DNA of 64,000 nt, from assembly GCF_003130255.1 (NCBI RefSeq), contig NZ_NRCN01000001.1:1792501-1856500 (forward strand), in the 5' to 3' direction. Shown here piece after piece: positions 9,971 through 17,853 of the stretch. The notes under the pieces are model-generated. The model searched no databases and was not told where the DNA came from. It was given only the letters and a program-made list of their open reading frames with translations. This DNA comes from Aggregatibacter kilianii (GTDB taxonomy: Bacteria; Pseudomonadota; Gammaproteobacteria; Enterobacterales; Pasteurellaceae). A program made the position numbers and the translations under genes. Positions within the stretch are counted from its first letter, which is position 1. Each line of letters begins with the position of its first letter.

Positions 9971-10642
9971 ATGTTACGGGTCGGGTTATTAATCATATTA
10001 TTATGTATTGGTAATGTTGCCTTCACGCAACATGGCGAGCCATTTTCTAGCGATTCTCCACGACAACTATTAGATGATGACACTACTCAATTTGAAGACG
10101 GCAAAGACTATTTTTCTTATGTAGAGCCCGTTTCATTGCCACCACGTCTCGATAAAGTTCTCATTGAGTTTTTCTTCGATTATGACTGTCGCGTATGTTC
10201 TTCCGCACAAGATGTGTTGGAACTCTATGTGCAAATTAATCGGGATAAGGTCGCATTGGTAGAACATCCCGTCGCCACTGCCAAAGCCCGTTTTTCTGCC
10301 AGTGTATTTTATAGTCTGCAACATTTAGAGGCCGAACATGTTTCATCGGCTTTGATGTTTGAAACGGCGGAAAAACCTAATTATATTCGCTTATCAAAAA
10401 TGGATAATTTATTGCCTTGGTTGGAAACACAAGGCATTGAGCGCAATAGATTTTTACAGGTTTATCATTCGGAAAAAGTAAAGCGCGATGTGGATTACGC
10501 CATTCATTTAACGGAAGATTATGGCGTGTTTACTTTCCCTTATGTGGTGATCAACGGCAAATATGTGTTGACCGCCAGCACCTTATATAACGATGATTAC
10601 ACCCTTGCGGTGTTGGATTATTTAATTAATAAAAAAGAGTAG
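9971..10642 (+). CDS. DsbA-like periplasmic thiol oxidoreductase
   Basis: The 223-residue protein begins with a signal peptide (MLRVGLLIILLCIGNVAFT) and has a thioredoxin fold with active-site motif CRVC at residues 73-76 after FFFDYD. The matching cis-proline is in FTFPYVVINGKYVL near the C terminus, and the intervening helical part is DsbA-like. It should act on periplasmic disulfides. CRVC is not the CPHC of classical DsbA, so the redox role (oxidase or specialised) is open. In Haemophilus a hypothetical gene holds the same place between recJ and the nucleosidase gene. mtnN starts 12 bp downstream. Confidence 0.8.
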   Translation: MLRVGLLIILLCIGNVAFTQHGEPFSSDSPRQLLDDDTTQFEDGKDYFSYVEPVSLPPRLDKVLIEFFFDYDCRVCSSAQDVLELYVQINRDKVALVEHPVATAKARFSASVFYSLQHLEAEHVSSALMFETAEKPNYIRLSKMDNLLPWLETQGIERNRFLQVYHSEKVKRDVDYAIHLTEDYGVFTFPYVVINGKYVLTASTLYNDDYTLAVLDYLINKKE

Positions 10643-10654
10643 TTAAGGAAACAA

Positions 10655-11347
10655 ATGAAAATCGGTATTGTGGGCGCCATGGCGCAGGAAGTGGATATTT
10701 TAGTGAATTTAATGACCGATAAAAACGTCACAAAATTAGCGGCATGCACTATTTATGAAGGTAATATTCAGGGTAAACAAGTTGCCTTATTGCAATCCGG
10801 TATCGGCAAAGTTGCCGCCGCCATGGGAACGACAGCCTTATTGCAATTAATCAAACCGGACATTGTAATTAATACCGGTTCCGCCGGTGGCGTGGCTGAA
10901 GGATTAAGTGTCGGGGATGTTATTGTCTCCACTGAAACCCAATATCACGATGCTGATGTTACCGCTTTCGGTTATGCCAAAGGACAGCTTCCTGCATGCC
11001 CCGTCACTTTTGTTTCCGATGCAGAATTAGTTGAATTGGCGGAACAAACTGCCCAACAGTTAGGGCAGCATGTAAAACGCGGTTTGATTTGCTCCGGCGA
11101 TAGCTTTATTCAAGGCGGTGAACGTTTAGCACAAATCAAGCAGGATTTCCCGAATGTCATTGCTGTGGAAATGGAGGCGGCTGCAATCGCGCAAGTTTGC
11201 CACGCTTTTAACGTGCCATTCGTGGTCGTGCGCGCCATTTCCGATGCGGGTGACGGCAAAGCCAATATGTCTTTTGAAGAATTTCTTCCGCTCGCCGCCA
11301 AACAATCCTCCGCCATGGTTGTTGCTATGTTGGCACAATTGAATTAA
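10655..11347 (+). CDS. mtnN: 5'-methylthioadenosine/S-adenosylhomocysteine nucleosidase
   Basis: The enzyme cleaves adenine from MTA and SAH, recycling by-products of methylation, polyamine and autoinducer-2 synthesis. The 230 residues begin [16 protein letters not shown] and carry the family signatures NTGSAGG, GDSFI and [11 protein letters not shown], with the catalytic Asp in RAISDAGDG. Length is standard. The start has AAGGAAA. A GC-rich hairpin at about 11362-11386 may end the dsbC-recJ-dsbA-mtnN unit before the nickel operon. Confidence 0.96.
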   Translation: MKIGIVGAMAQEVDILVNLMTDKNVTKLAACTIYEGNIQGKQVALLQSGIGKVAAAMGTTALLQLIKPDIVINTGSAGGVAEGLSVGDVIVSTETQYHDADVTAFGYAKGQLPACPVTFVSDAELVELAEQTAQQLGQHVKRGLICSGDSFIQGGERLAQIKQDFPNVIAVEMEAAAIAQVCHAFNVPFVVVRAISDAGDGKANMSFEEFLPLAAKQSSAMVVAMLAQLN

Positions 11348-11442
11348 CTATTTTCTCTCTCCGCGTGCAGTATTAGCGCATGCGGAATCTATTTTCCTCT
11401 TCATCTATCTTACTCATTTTTCGTATATTTTTTTTAAAACAC

Positions 11443-11473
11443 TTGACTCTAAAGTCGCTTCAGATTTTATCAT
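11443..11473 (+). promoter_or_regulatory. MerR-type promoter of the nickel operon (NimR-like operator)
   Basis: The -35 hexamer TTGACT (11443-11448) and -10 hexamer TATCAT (11468-11473) are 19 bp apart, the elongated spacing of promoters activated by MerR-family metal sensors. The spacer carries the imperfect dyad TCTAAAG-tcg-CTTCAGA. In H. influenzae the nikKLMQO operon is controlled by the MerR-type nickel regulator NimR. A nimR gene is not in this window, so the assignment is inference from architecture. Confidence 0.6.
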
Positions 11474-11507
11474 TGGATAAAATTCAACGATAACCAGGAG
11501 AGATCAA

Positions 11508-12203
11508 ATGAAATTTCTAAAAACAAGTGTAATTTGTACCGCACTTTTCGCCGCATCTATTGCCAATGCCCACAACGTATGGCTAGAACCTGTCAAGGAG
11601 GCTAATTCTGCCGGACAATATGTCGTGAAATTCGGTCATGAACAGACCGAAACTTACCCTGAACACAAATTGAAAGCCGTTAAGTTGCTAGATAATCAAG
11701 GCAACGTTTCTAACGCAACATATCAATTCAAAGAAGGCGAAGCCTATCTCAATGCCGATAAAGCATCACTAGTGTTTATCCGTTTTGATAACGGCGTTTG
11801 GTCAAAATTGCCAAGCGGCAAATATGTAGAAAAAACTAAACAACAAGAACCAACCGCCGTATCTTCTGTGAATCCGGTGAAATTCGGTAAAGCCGTATTA
11901 CACTGGGACGAGCAAGCAACGAAAGCACATGGCATGGAATATGAACTGGTGCCACAAGCGCAACCAAAAGCCGGAAAACCGTTGCAGATTTTAGTGTTGC
12001 ATAAAGGTAACCCGGTGAAAGACATTAAAGTGGGATTGGGTGAAGACGCGCCGTTTAACTTAACTAACGACAAAGGCATTGCTGAATTTACTCCGCAGGC
12101 AGGTTACAACAAAGTTTGGGCGGAATTTGAAGAAAAGGTGAAAAGCAATCCGGATTACGATCGCCGCTCTGTAGAATATATGCTGACCTTTGATGCTCAG
12201 TAG
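11508..12203 (+). CDS. nikK: NikK, periplasmic component of the nickel ECF importer
   Basis: A 231-residue DUF4198-type protein with signal peptide MKFLKTSVICTALFAASIANA. The mature N terminus starts with a histidine (HNVWLEP), as in the Pasteurellaceae NikK/CbiK proteins that work with the NikMQO transporter. An uptake sequence encodes TAL within the signal peptide. The start has AGGAGA. nikL follows after 6 bp. It is the first gene of the nik-hyp operon, behind the MerR-type promoter. The nickel role is inferred from family and from the adjoining hydrogenase genes. Confidence 0.88.
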   Translation: MKFLKTSVICTALFAASIANAHNVWLEPVKEANSAGQYVVKFGHEQTETYPEHKLKAVKLLDNQGNVSNATYQFKEGEAYLNADKASLVFIRFDNGVWSKLPSGKYVEKTKQQEPTAVSSVNPVKFGKAVLHWDEQATKAHGMEYELVPQAQPKAGKPLQILVLHKGNPVKDIKVGLGEDAPFNLTNDKGIAEFTPQAGYNKVWAEFEEKVKSNPDYDRRSVEYMLTFDAQ

Positions 12204-12209
12204 GCAACA

Positions 12210-12716
12210 ATGCAAAAAACGTTGCGTATTCTGACCGCACTTTTCCCCTTGTTATTGTCTGCCCCTCATGCCTTGGCGCACGCACTTTATGTGTTTGCCC
12301 AGTATGATGGGCAGGCCGTAACAGGGAAATCCTACTATTCCGATATGACCCCCGCCGCCGAAACCTATGTGGAGGTGGTACGCCATGGGGAAAATCAGCC
12401 GTTGTTGACGGGGAAAACCGACAATAACGGTTATTTTCACCTTCCGTTAAAAGCAGAACCGAATATCGTTTTAAAAGTGGTGGTAGAAGGGGAAGAAGGT
12501 CATCGCGCAACGGTGGTGGCGGATCGCATCACCGCGAAGCCAAGCTCGGCAAATCAAACGAGCGATGAAAGTTTGCTGTTACTGCGTGGCGATATTGCAC
12601 AGTTGCGCGATAAAATTTATCTGCACGATATTTTAGGGGGCATCGGTTACATTGTGGGCATTGCAGGCATTGCTGCTTGGTTAAAAGCCCGCAAATTAAG
12701 AAAAGGACATCAATAA
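12210..12716 (+). CDS. nikL: NikL, membrane-anchored accessory component of the nickel importer
   Basis: 168 residues: a signal peptide ending near AHALAHA, a beta-rich domain whose mature end begins with HALYVFAQYDG, and one C-terminal membrane helix (IGYIVGIAGIAAWL) with a basic tail. This is the NikL/CbiL layout, in which the N-terminal His may take part in metal capture. An uptake sequence encodes TAL in the signal peptide, exactly as in nikK. The stop codon overlaps the nikM start (TAATG). Confidence 0.85.
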   Translation: MQKTLRILTALFPLLLSAPHALAHALYVFAQYDGQAVTGKSYYSDMTPAAETYVEVVRHGENQPLLTGKTDNNGYFHLPLKAEPNIVLKVVVEGEEGHRATVVADRITAKPSSANQTSDESLLLLRGDIAQLRDKIYLHDILGGIGYIVGIAGIAAWLKARKLRKGHQ

Positions 12717-13369
12717 TGCATTTATCGGAAGGTGTATTGCATACACCGGTGTTATTGGCAGGCGTTGCTTTAGCCGCGATTGGTGTTGCTGTCGGATTGC
12801 GCCGTTTGGATAGCGAACGTTTGCCTTTGACTGCGTTGTTTGCTGCGGCTTTTTTCGTTGCCGGTACCATTCATGTGCCCGTAGGCATCGGTAGCGTTCA
12901 CTTGATTTTAAATGGCATGGCAGGGCTGTTTCTTGGTTGGGCGGTATTCCCGGCCTTTCTGATTGCCTTGTTATTACAGGTGCTGTTTTTTTCCTTCGGT
13001 GGCTTTGCCGTATTGGGCGTAAACTTGTGTGTGATGGCGTTGCCGGCAGTGGCGGCGCATTACTTATTACGGGGCTATTTGCAGCCTGACATGGGGTTCA
13101 TGGCGAAACTGTTCACTGGTGTGGGTGCCGGCGTAATTGGCGTAGGCGGCGCGGGGGCGTTAGCCTCTCTTGTCTTGGCGTTGGACGGTGGCAAACATTA
13201 TCAGGATTTAATCGCCTTGTTGTTGCTGTCTCATCTGCCTGTATTCGTGTTGGATAGCATTATCAGCTACGGCGTGATTTCCCTACTCGGTAAAATGTAT
13301 CCCGCTGCGTTACAACCTGTTGTTGGCTCACCGAAAACCCTTGGCTACAACGAACGGTGTGAGCAATGA
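12716..13369 (+). CDS. nikM: NikM, substrate-specific membrane subunit of the nickel ECF transporter
   Basis: The start at 12716 overlaps the nikL stop and gives the family-typical N terminus MHLSEGVLHTPVLL, in which the second-position histidine belongs to the nickel site of NikM/CbiM proteins. The 217 residues form a series of hydrophobic helices (GIGSVHLILNGMAGLFLGW is the conserved core). A frame beginning at 12677 is an artefact of readthrough. It is translationally coupled to nikQ by a 4-bp overlap (ATGA). Confidence 0.92.
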   Translation: MHLSEGVLHTPVLLAGVALAAIGVAVGLRRLDSERLPLTALFAAAFFVAGTIHVPVGIGSVHLILNGMAGLFLGWAVFPAFLIALLLQVLFFSFGGFAVLGVNLCVMALPAVAAHYLLRGYLQPDMGFMAKLFTGVGAGVIGVGGAGALASLVLALDGGKHYQDLIALLLLSHLPVFVLDSIISYGVISLLGKMYPAALQPVVGSPKTLGYNERCEQ

Positions 13370-14031
13370 TCTCCGCTTTTCAGCGTTTTTTTACACCGCA
13401 CTTTTTTGCACCTCACTTGCGCCTGATTTACCTATTCCTTTGGGGGGTGGTGATCAGCGCCTTGTCGAAGCTCTCCTTGTTGCTATGGTTAAACGGAATC
13501 ACCCTAATCTTATTGGTGAACTTGATTTATCGTAGTCGAGATCCTTATTTTCCTTATCTAAAACGCTGGCTGGTATTCAACATTTTTACTTTATTGCTTT
13601 GGGTGACATTGAGTTGGCGTATTGGCGCTGATGGTGTTGAACTTAACCCGTCAGGCATGGATACGGCACTGTTAATCAGTTTACGCATGAACCTGTTGTT
13701 GTTTTCGTTATGGTTGTTGCTGTGGAAAATGAACGATGCAGTGTTGGTACAAGCCATCGGTAAATTGCCGTTGCCGCCCAAGCTGATTTGGTTGTTTGTA
13801 TTGACGGTGCGCTATATTGCGCTGTTAGGCGAATTACGACAGAAAATGGATTTGGCGATGCGTGCACGGGGTTATCATGGGGGATGTAATCGACGCACTT
13901 TATATGTCACTGCGCAACGGGTAGCTCTCTTATTGGTTCATGCTTTACTCAAAGCCGAAACAGCGCAAATCGCCCTTAAATGTCGTGGTTTTCGTTTCGG
14001 CGAAAAAACGAAATTAAGTGGGGAAAAATGA
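13366..14031 (+). CDS. nikQ: NikQ, transmembrane (T) subunit of the nickel ECF transporter
   Basis: 221 residues with several hydrophobic helices and the CbiQ/EcfT signature containing the Ala-Arg-Gly coupling motif (DLAMRARGYHGG, about residue 166) that docks on the ATPase. It lies between nikM and nikO with 4-bp overlaps on both sides, so translation is coupled. An uptake sequence lies in the first 30 bp of the gene. Confidence 0.92.
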   Translation: MISAFQRFFTPHFFAPHLRLIYLFLWGVVISALSKLSLLLWLNGITLILLVNLIYRSRDPYFPYLKRWLVFNIFTLLLWVTLSWRIGADGVELNPSGMDTALLISLRMNLLLFSLWLLLWKMNDAVLVQAIGKLPLPPKLIWLFVLTVRYIALLGELRQKMDLAMRARGYHGGCNRRTLYVTAQRVALLLVHALLKAETAQIALKCRGFRFGEKTKLSGEK

Positions 14032-14651
14032 CGGTTTTACAAGTCAATGGATTGCAAATTAAACGGGGTGAACGACGGATTATTGATAATCTGTCTTTTC
14101 AAATTGAAGCAGAACAACGTTTTTTCGTGCAGGGAGGAATCGGTACAGGGAAAACCACCTTATTGCTTGCTTTGTTAGGCTTTGTGCCTGTTACTCGCGG
14201 AGAGATTCGTCTATTCGGGCAGTTGTGTCGGGAAGAAAAAGATTTTGCGCCTTTTCGTGGCACCGTGGGGCTTTGTTTTCAGCACGCCGATGATCAACTT
14301 TTTGGCCCCACCGTACTGGATGATGTTGCCTTTGGTCCATTAAATCAAGGCTTGCCGCGTCAGCAGGCGTATGCTGTTGCTTTGCAGCAACTGGAACGCC
14401 TAGGTATTGCTCATTTGCAGGATCGCACCGTACATACCTTGTCCGGCGGGGAAAAAAATTTCACGGCGTTGGCGGGTGTGTTGGCGATGCAACCGAAAAT
14501 GTTACTGTTAGACGAGCCGACTAACGGATTGGATCGTAAAAATACCGAAAAACTGACCGCACTTTTGCGCGACTTGTCGTTGCCTATGCTGGTGGCGTCT
14601 CATCATCGGGGCTTTACCGCGCAATTGGCGGACGATATTCTGACTTTATGA
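14028..14651 (+). CDS. nikO: NikO, ATPase subunit of the nickel ECF transporter
   Basis: 207 residues starting MTVLQVNGLQIKRGER. Walker A is GGIGTGKTT, the signature is LSGGE, and Walker B is MLLLDEPTNGLD, followed by the switch histidine in ASHHRG. It energises nickel import with NikM and NikQ. The start at 14028 overlaps nikQ by 4 bp. It is a little shorter than many CbiO proteins and ends shortly after the H loop. The gap to hypB is 66 bp, so hypB could have extra promoter input. Confidence 0.93.
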   Translation: MTVLQVNGLQIKRGERRIIDNLSFQIEAEQRFFVQGGIGTGKTTLLLALLGFVPVTRGEIRLFGQLCREEKDFAPFRGTVGLCFQHADDQLFGPTVLDDVAFGPLNQGLPRQQAYAVALQQLERLGIAHLQDRTVHTLSGGEKNFTALAGVLAMQPKMLLLDEPTNGLDRKNTEKLTALLRDLSLPMLVASHHRGFTAQLADDILTL

Positions 14652-14717
14652 TCTCAATCAAAACCCCACATGGATGTTGTGCTATCCTTAGCATGTTCTT
14701 ATTTTAAGGGGGATATT

Positions 14718-15524
14718 ATGTGTACGACTTGTGGTTGTGGTCATCCGGAACAGGTCAGAATTGGTGAAGTCGAGCATTCTCATCATGATCATGACGGCAC
14801 AAAAAGTGCGGTCAAAAATCCAAACTTTTCTCATTTCAAATTTCATGCGGCGGAATCATCTTCCGATGCAACTGAAACGCAAAAACGTCTGTTAAAAGTA
14901 GAGCAGGATGTCTTAGGTAAAAATAATCAAATCGCGGCGCACAATCGCTTTCTTTTCCAGCAACAACATATTCTTGCACTGAATTTGGTGTCTAGCCCGG
15001 GTTCCGGCAAAACTACTTTACTCACCACCACGTTAAACGCGCTGAAAAATGACCGCACTTGCTATGTCATTGAAGGCGATCAACAAACAGAAAATGATGC
15101 GGATCGTATTCGCGCCACCGGTGTGGCGGCGATTCAAGTAAATACCGGCAAAGGGTGCCATTTAGATGCACAAATGATCAACGACGCGTTGTTCAAACTT
15201 GAACCGAAACAAAACAGTCTGCTGTTTATCGAAAACGTGGGCAATCTGGTTTGTCCGTCAGAATTTGATTTAGGCGAAAAAGCCAAAGTAGTGATTTTGT
15301 CGGTCACTGAAGGTGAAGACAAACCGCTGAAATACCCGCACATGTTTGCAGCGTCTAAGTTAATGATTTTAAATAAAATCGACTTGTTGCCGTACCTTAA
15401 TTTTGATGTGAAAAAATGTATTGCTTACGCCAAACAGGTGAATCCACAAATTGAAGTGATTCAACTTTCTGCGACCACCGGCGAAGGCTTAAAGGCTTGG
15501 TTGGATTGGTTACAGGCACAATAA
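14718..15524 (+). CDS. hypB: HypB, nickel-inserting GTPase for hydrogenase maturation
   Basis: HypB delivers nickel to the hydrogenase large subunit together with HypA. The start at 14718 (GGGGG upstream) yields MCTTCGCG, the N-terminal metal-binding CxxCGC motif, followed by a small His-rich stretch (HSHHDHD, about 20-26). The P-loop SSPGSGKTT is at 92-100 and the later motifs include NKIDLLPY. The total is 268 residues. Two uptake sequences lie inside. hypC, usually next to hypB and hypD, is absent from the 15-bp gap. Confidence 0.95.
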   Translation: MCTTCGCGHPEQVRIGEVEHSHHDHDGTKSAVKNPNFSHFKFHAAESSSDATETQKRLLKVEQDVLGKNNQIAAHNRFLFQQQHILALNLVSSPGSGKTTLLTTTLNALKNDRTCYVIEGDQQTENDADRIRATGVAAIQVNTGKGCHLDAQMINDALFKLEPKQNSLLFIENVGNLVCPSEFDLGEKAKVVILSVTEGEDKPLKYPHMFAASKLMILNKIDLLPYLNFDVKKCIAYAKQVNPQIEVIQLSATTGEGLKAWLDWLQAQ

Positions 15525-15539
15525 GGATTGTGAAACAAA

Positions 15540-16652
15540 ATGCAGTTTATTGATGAGTTTCGTGATCCGAAATTAGCCAAAAGTTTAGTCAATCGCCTGA
15601 ATGAATTAATGGCGAAATTGCCGCAATATACGGCGGAAAATCCGCTCTATTTAATGGAAGTTTGCGGTGGGCATACGCATACCATTTTTAAATTCGGTTT
15701 AGATCGTTTGTTGCCGAAAAGCATTGAATTTATTCACGGACCCGGTTGTCCAGTGTGCGTCTTGCCGATGGGACGCATTGATGTGTGCATTGAAATTGCG
15801 CAGAAATCGGATGTGATTTTTTGCACCTTTGGCGATGCTATGCGCGTGAAAGGGCGTCGAGGTTCCTTGTTGGAAGCCAAAGCGAAAGGTGCTGACGTGC
15901 GAATCGTGTATTCACCGTTGGATGCGATGAATATCGCAGTGAACAATCCTGACAAAAAAGTGGTGTTCTTTTCTCTTGGTTTTGAAACCACCATGCCGAG
16001 TGCCGCGGTGACTTTGCAGCAGGCGAATAAATTAAATATTCAAAATTTCTGGGTGGTCTGCCAAAACATTACCATCATTCCAACGCTACATAGTTTGCTT
16101 TCACAAGATTATGTAAAAATTGACGGCTTCCTTGCCCCGGGGCATGTGAGCATGGTGATCGGTACTTCGCCTTATCAATCCATTGTGGATAAATACCACA
16201 AACCTTTCGTCATCACGGGCTTTGAGCCGTTAGATATTTTGCAAGCCATCGTCATGTTGGTGCAGCAATTTGTGGACGGGCGTTGCGAAATTGAAAATCA
16301 ATATAAACGTATCGTGCATTCCGAAGGTAACCTGCTAGCTCAACAAGCCATGCGTGAAGTGTTCCAACTGAAAAAATCCAGCGAATGGCGCGGCTTGGGT
16401 GAAATTGAAGAGTCGGGTGTAGAACTAACCGATGCTTATAAACGCTTTGATGCGGAAGTGTATTTCCACACCCAACCGCAACAAGTGGCGGATGACCCAA
16501 ATTCTCGTTGCGGCGACGTGCTCACCGGCAAATGCAAACCTTCAGATTGCCCGTTATTTGGCACGCAATGTAACCCGGACAATGCCTATGGCGCTTTAAT
16601 GGTGTCCTCGGAAGGGGCGTGTGCCGCCTACTATCAATATCGGAGAGAATAA
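15540..16652 (+). CDS. hypD: HypD, Fe(CN)2CO cofactor scaffold protein
   Basis: HypD, with HypC, carries the iron with its cyanide and CO ligands before insertion into the large subunit. The 370 residues show the conserved CGGHTHTIFKFG, HGPGCPVCVLP and GFETTMP motifs and the C-terminal cysteine-rich region that holds the [4Fe-4S] cluster (SRCGDVLTGKCKPSDCPLFG). Length matches the family. The stop overlaps the hypE start (TAATG). The partner hypC is not in the window. Confidence 0.96.
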   Translation: MQFIDEFRDPKLAKSLVNRLNELMAKLPQYTAENPLYLMEVCGGHTHTIFKFGLDRLLPKSIEFIHGPGCPVCVLPMGRIDVCIEIAQKSDVIFCTFGDAMRVKGRRGSLLEAKAKGADVRIVYSPLDAMNIAVNNPDKKVVFFSLGFETTMPSAAVTLQQANKLNIQNFWVVCQNITIIPTLHSLLSQDYVKIDGFLAPGHVSMVIGTSPYQSIVDKYHKPFVITGFEPLDILQAIVMLVQQFVDGRCEIENQYKRIVHSEGNLLAQQAMREVFQLKKSSEWRGLGEIEESGVELTDAYKRFDAEVYFHTQPQQVADDPNSRCGDVLTGKCKPSDCPLFGTQCNPDNAYGALMVSSEGACAAYYQYRRE

Positions 16653-17665
16653 TGACAGATTTCATCACCATGGCGCACGGCAACGGCGGCGGTGCCATGC
16701 AAAAACTCATTCAGGACTATTTCGTCGAAGCTTTTGATAATCCCATTCTTGCGCAAGGGGAAGACCAAGCGCGTTTGCCCTTAGCAGAGCTCATGGCTCA
16801 AGGGGAACAACTTTCTTTTAGTACCGACAGTTTCGTTATCGACCCGATTTTCTTTCCCGGTGGCAATATCGGCAAACTTGCCGTATGCGGCACGTTAAAT
16901 GATGTGGCAGTGTGTGGCGCCGTGCCGAAATATCTCTCTTGCGGTTTTATTTTAGAAGAAGGCTTGCTCTTAGCCGAACTCAAAGACATCATCCAAGCTA
17001 TGGCAGAAGCGTGCCAAGCTGCCGGTGTGCAAGTGGTGACGGGCGACACCAAAGTGGTGCAAAAAGGCGCGGTGGATAAAATCTTCATTAACACCAGTGG
17101 CATTGGCGTCATCCCGCAAGGCATCGATTGGGGTATGCACCGTATTGAAGCGGGCGACAAGATTATCGTCAGTGGCACTATCGGTGAACACGGTGCAACC
17201 ATTCTTAATTTGCGCGAAAACCTGGGTATTCAAACGGATCTCAAAAGCGATTGCGCGGTTCTTGCGCCCCTCATCGATTTATTGCGCCCCATTGAGGGCG
17301 TAAAAGCCGTACGCGATGCCACCCGTGGCGGGGTGAATGCGGTGTTGCACGAATTCGCCTCAGCTCAACAATTAGGCATGCAAATCAACGAAGACGATTT
17401 ACCCATCCGTCCGGAAGTACGCGGCATTTGCGAATTGCTTGGGTTAGAAGCCTTAAACTTTGCGAACGAAGGCAAACTGGTGATCATCGCTTCCCCCGAA
17501 AAAACGCCTGAAATTCTGACCGCACTTCATTCCCATGAATTAGGTAAAAATGCCGCCGTGATTGGTGAAGTGACCACGGATAAAAAAGTAAGATTATTAG
17601 GTAGTTTCGGTCAGTCAAGGTTGCTGGATTTGCCGATGAATGAGCCGTTGCCAAGGATTTGTTAG
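16652..17665 (+). CDS. hypE: HypE, thiocarbamate dehydratase for cyanide ligand synthesis
   Basis: HypE dehydrates the carbamoyl group that HypF places on its C-terminal cysteine, making the CN ligands. The 337 residues belong to the PurM-like family (MAHGNGGGAMQKLI at the start, ATRGGVNAVLHEFA in the middle) and end in PRIC, the conserved terminal cysteine. The ATG at 16652 overlaps the hypD stop. The last ~20 bp of the gene are the left end of an 81-bp direct repeat whose second copy is at 19536. Confidence 0.96.
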   Translation: MTDFITMAHGNGGGAMQKLIQDYFVEAFDNPILAQGEDQARLPLAELMAQGEQLSFSTDSFVIDPIFFPGGNIGKLAVCGTLNDVAVCGAVPKYLSCGFILEEGLLLAELKDIIQAMAEACQAAGVQVVTGDTKVVQKGAVDKIFINTSGIGVIPQGIDWGMHRIEAGDKIIVSGTIGEHGATILNLRENLGIQTDLKSDCAVLAPLIDLLRPIEGVKAVRDATRGGVNAVLHEFASAQQLGMQINEDDLPIRPEVRGICELLGLEALNFANEGKLVIIASPEKTPEILTALHSHELGKNAAVIGEVTTDKKVRLLGSFGQSRLLDLPMNEPLPRIC

Positions 17666-17724
17666 GTTGTTCTACTTTCTTGCTTGTGCAAGAAAGTAGC
17701 AAAGAACACACCTTATCGATAGCG
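17644..17724 (+). repeat. 81-bp direct repeat, left copy, overlapping the hypE 3' end
   Basis: This 81-bp segment, including the last codons of hypE, recurs at 19536-19616 with one mismatch by my alignment. In its centre is a perfect 12-bp hairpin (CTACTTTCTTGC / GCAAGAAAGTAG, TTGT loop). The two copies bracket the pentapeptide-repeat gene. Confidence 0.9.
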
Positions 17725-17853
17725 TGGGGCTGGCGCTTACTCTAGACGAAAAAGAGGGGTAAGTGTCTCATACTTGAATCTAAAGGAATTATCTGTAGGG
17801 ACTAACCTACCTAAAAATAGGTGAGTTTTATAAATATCTAAGGATGATATGAA

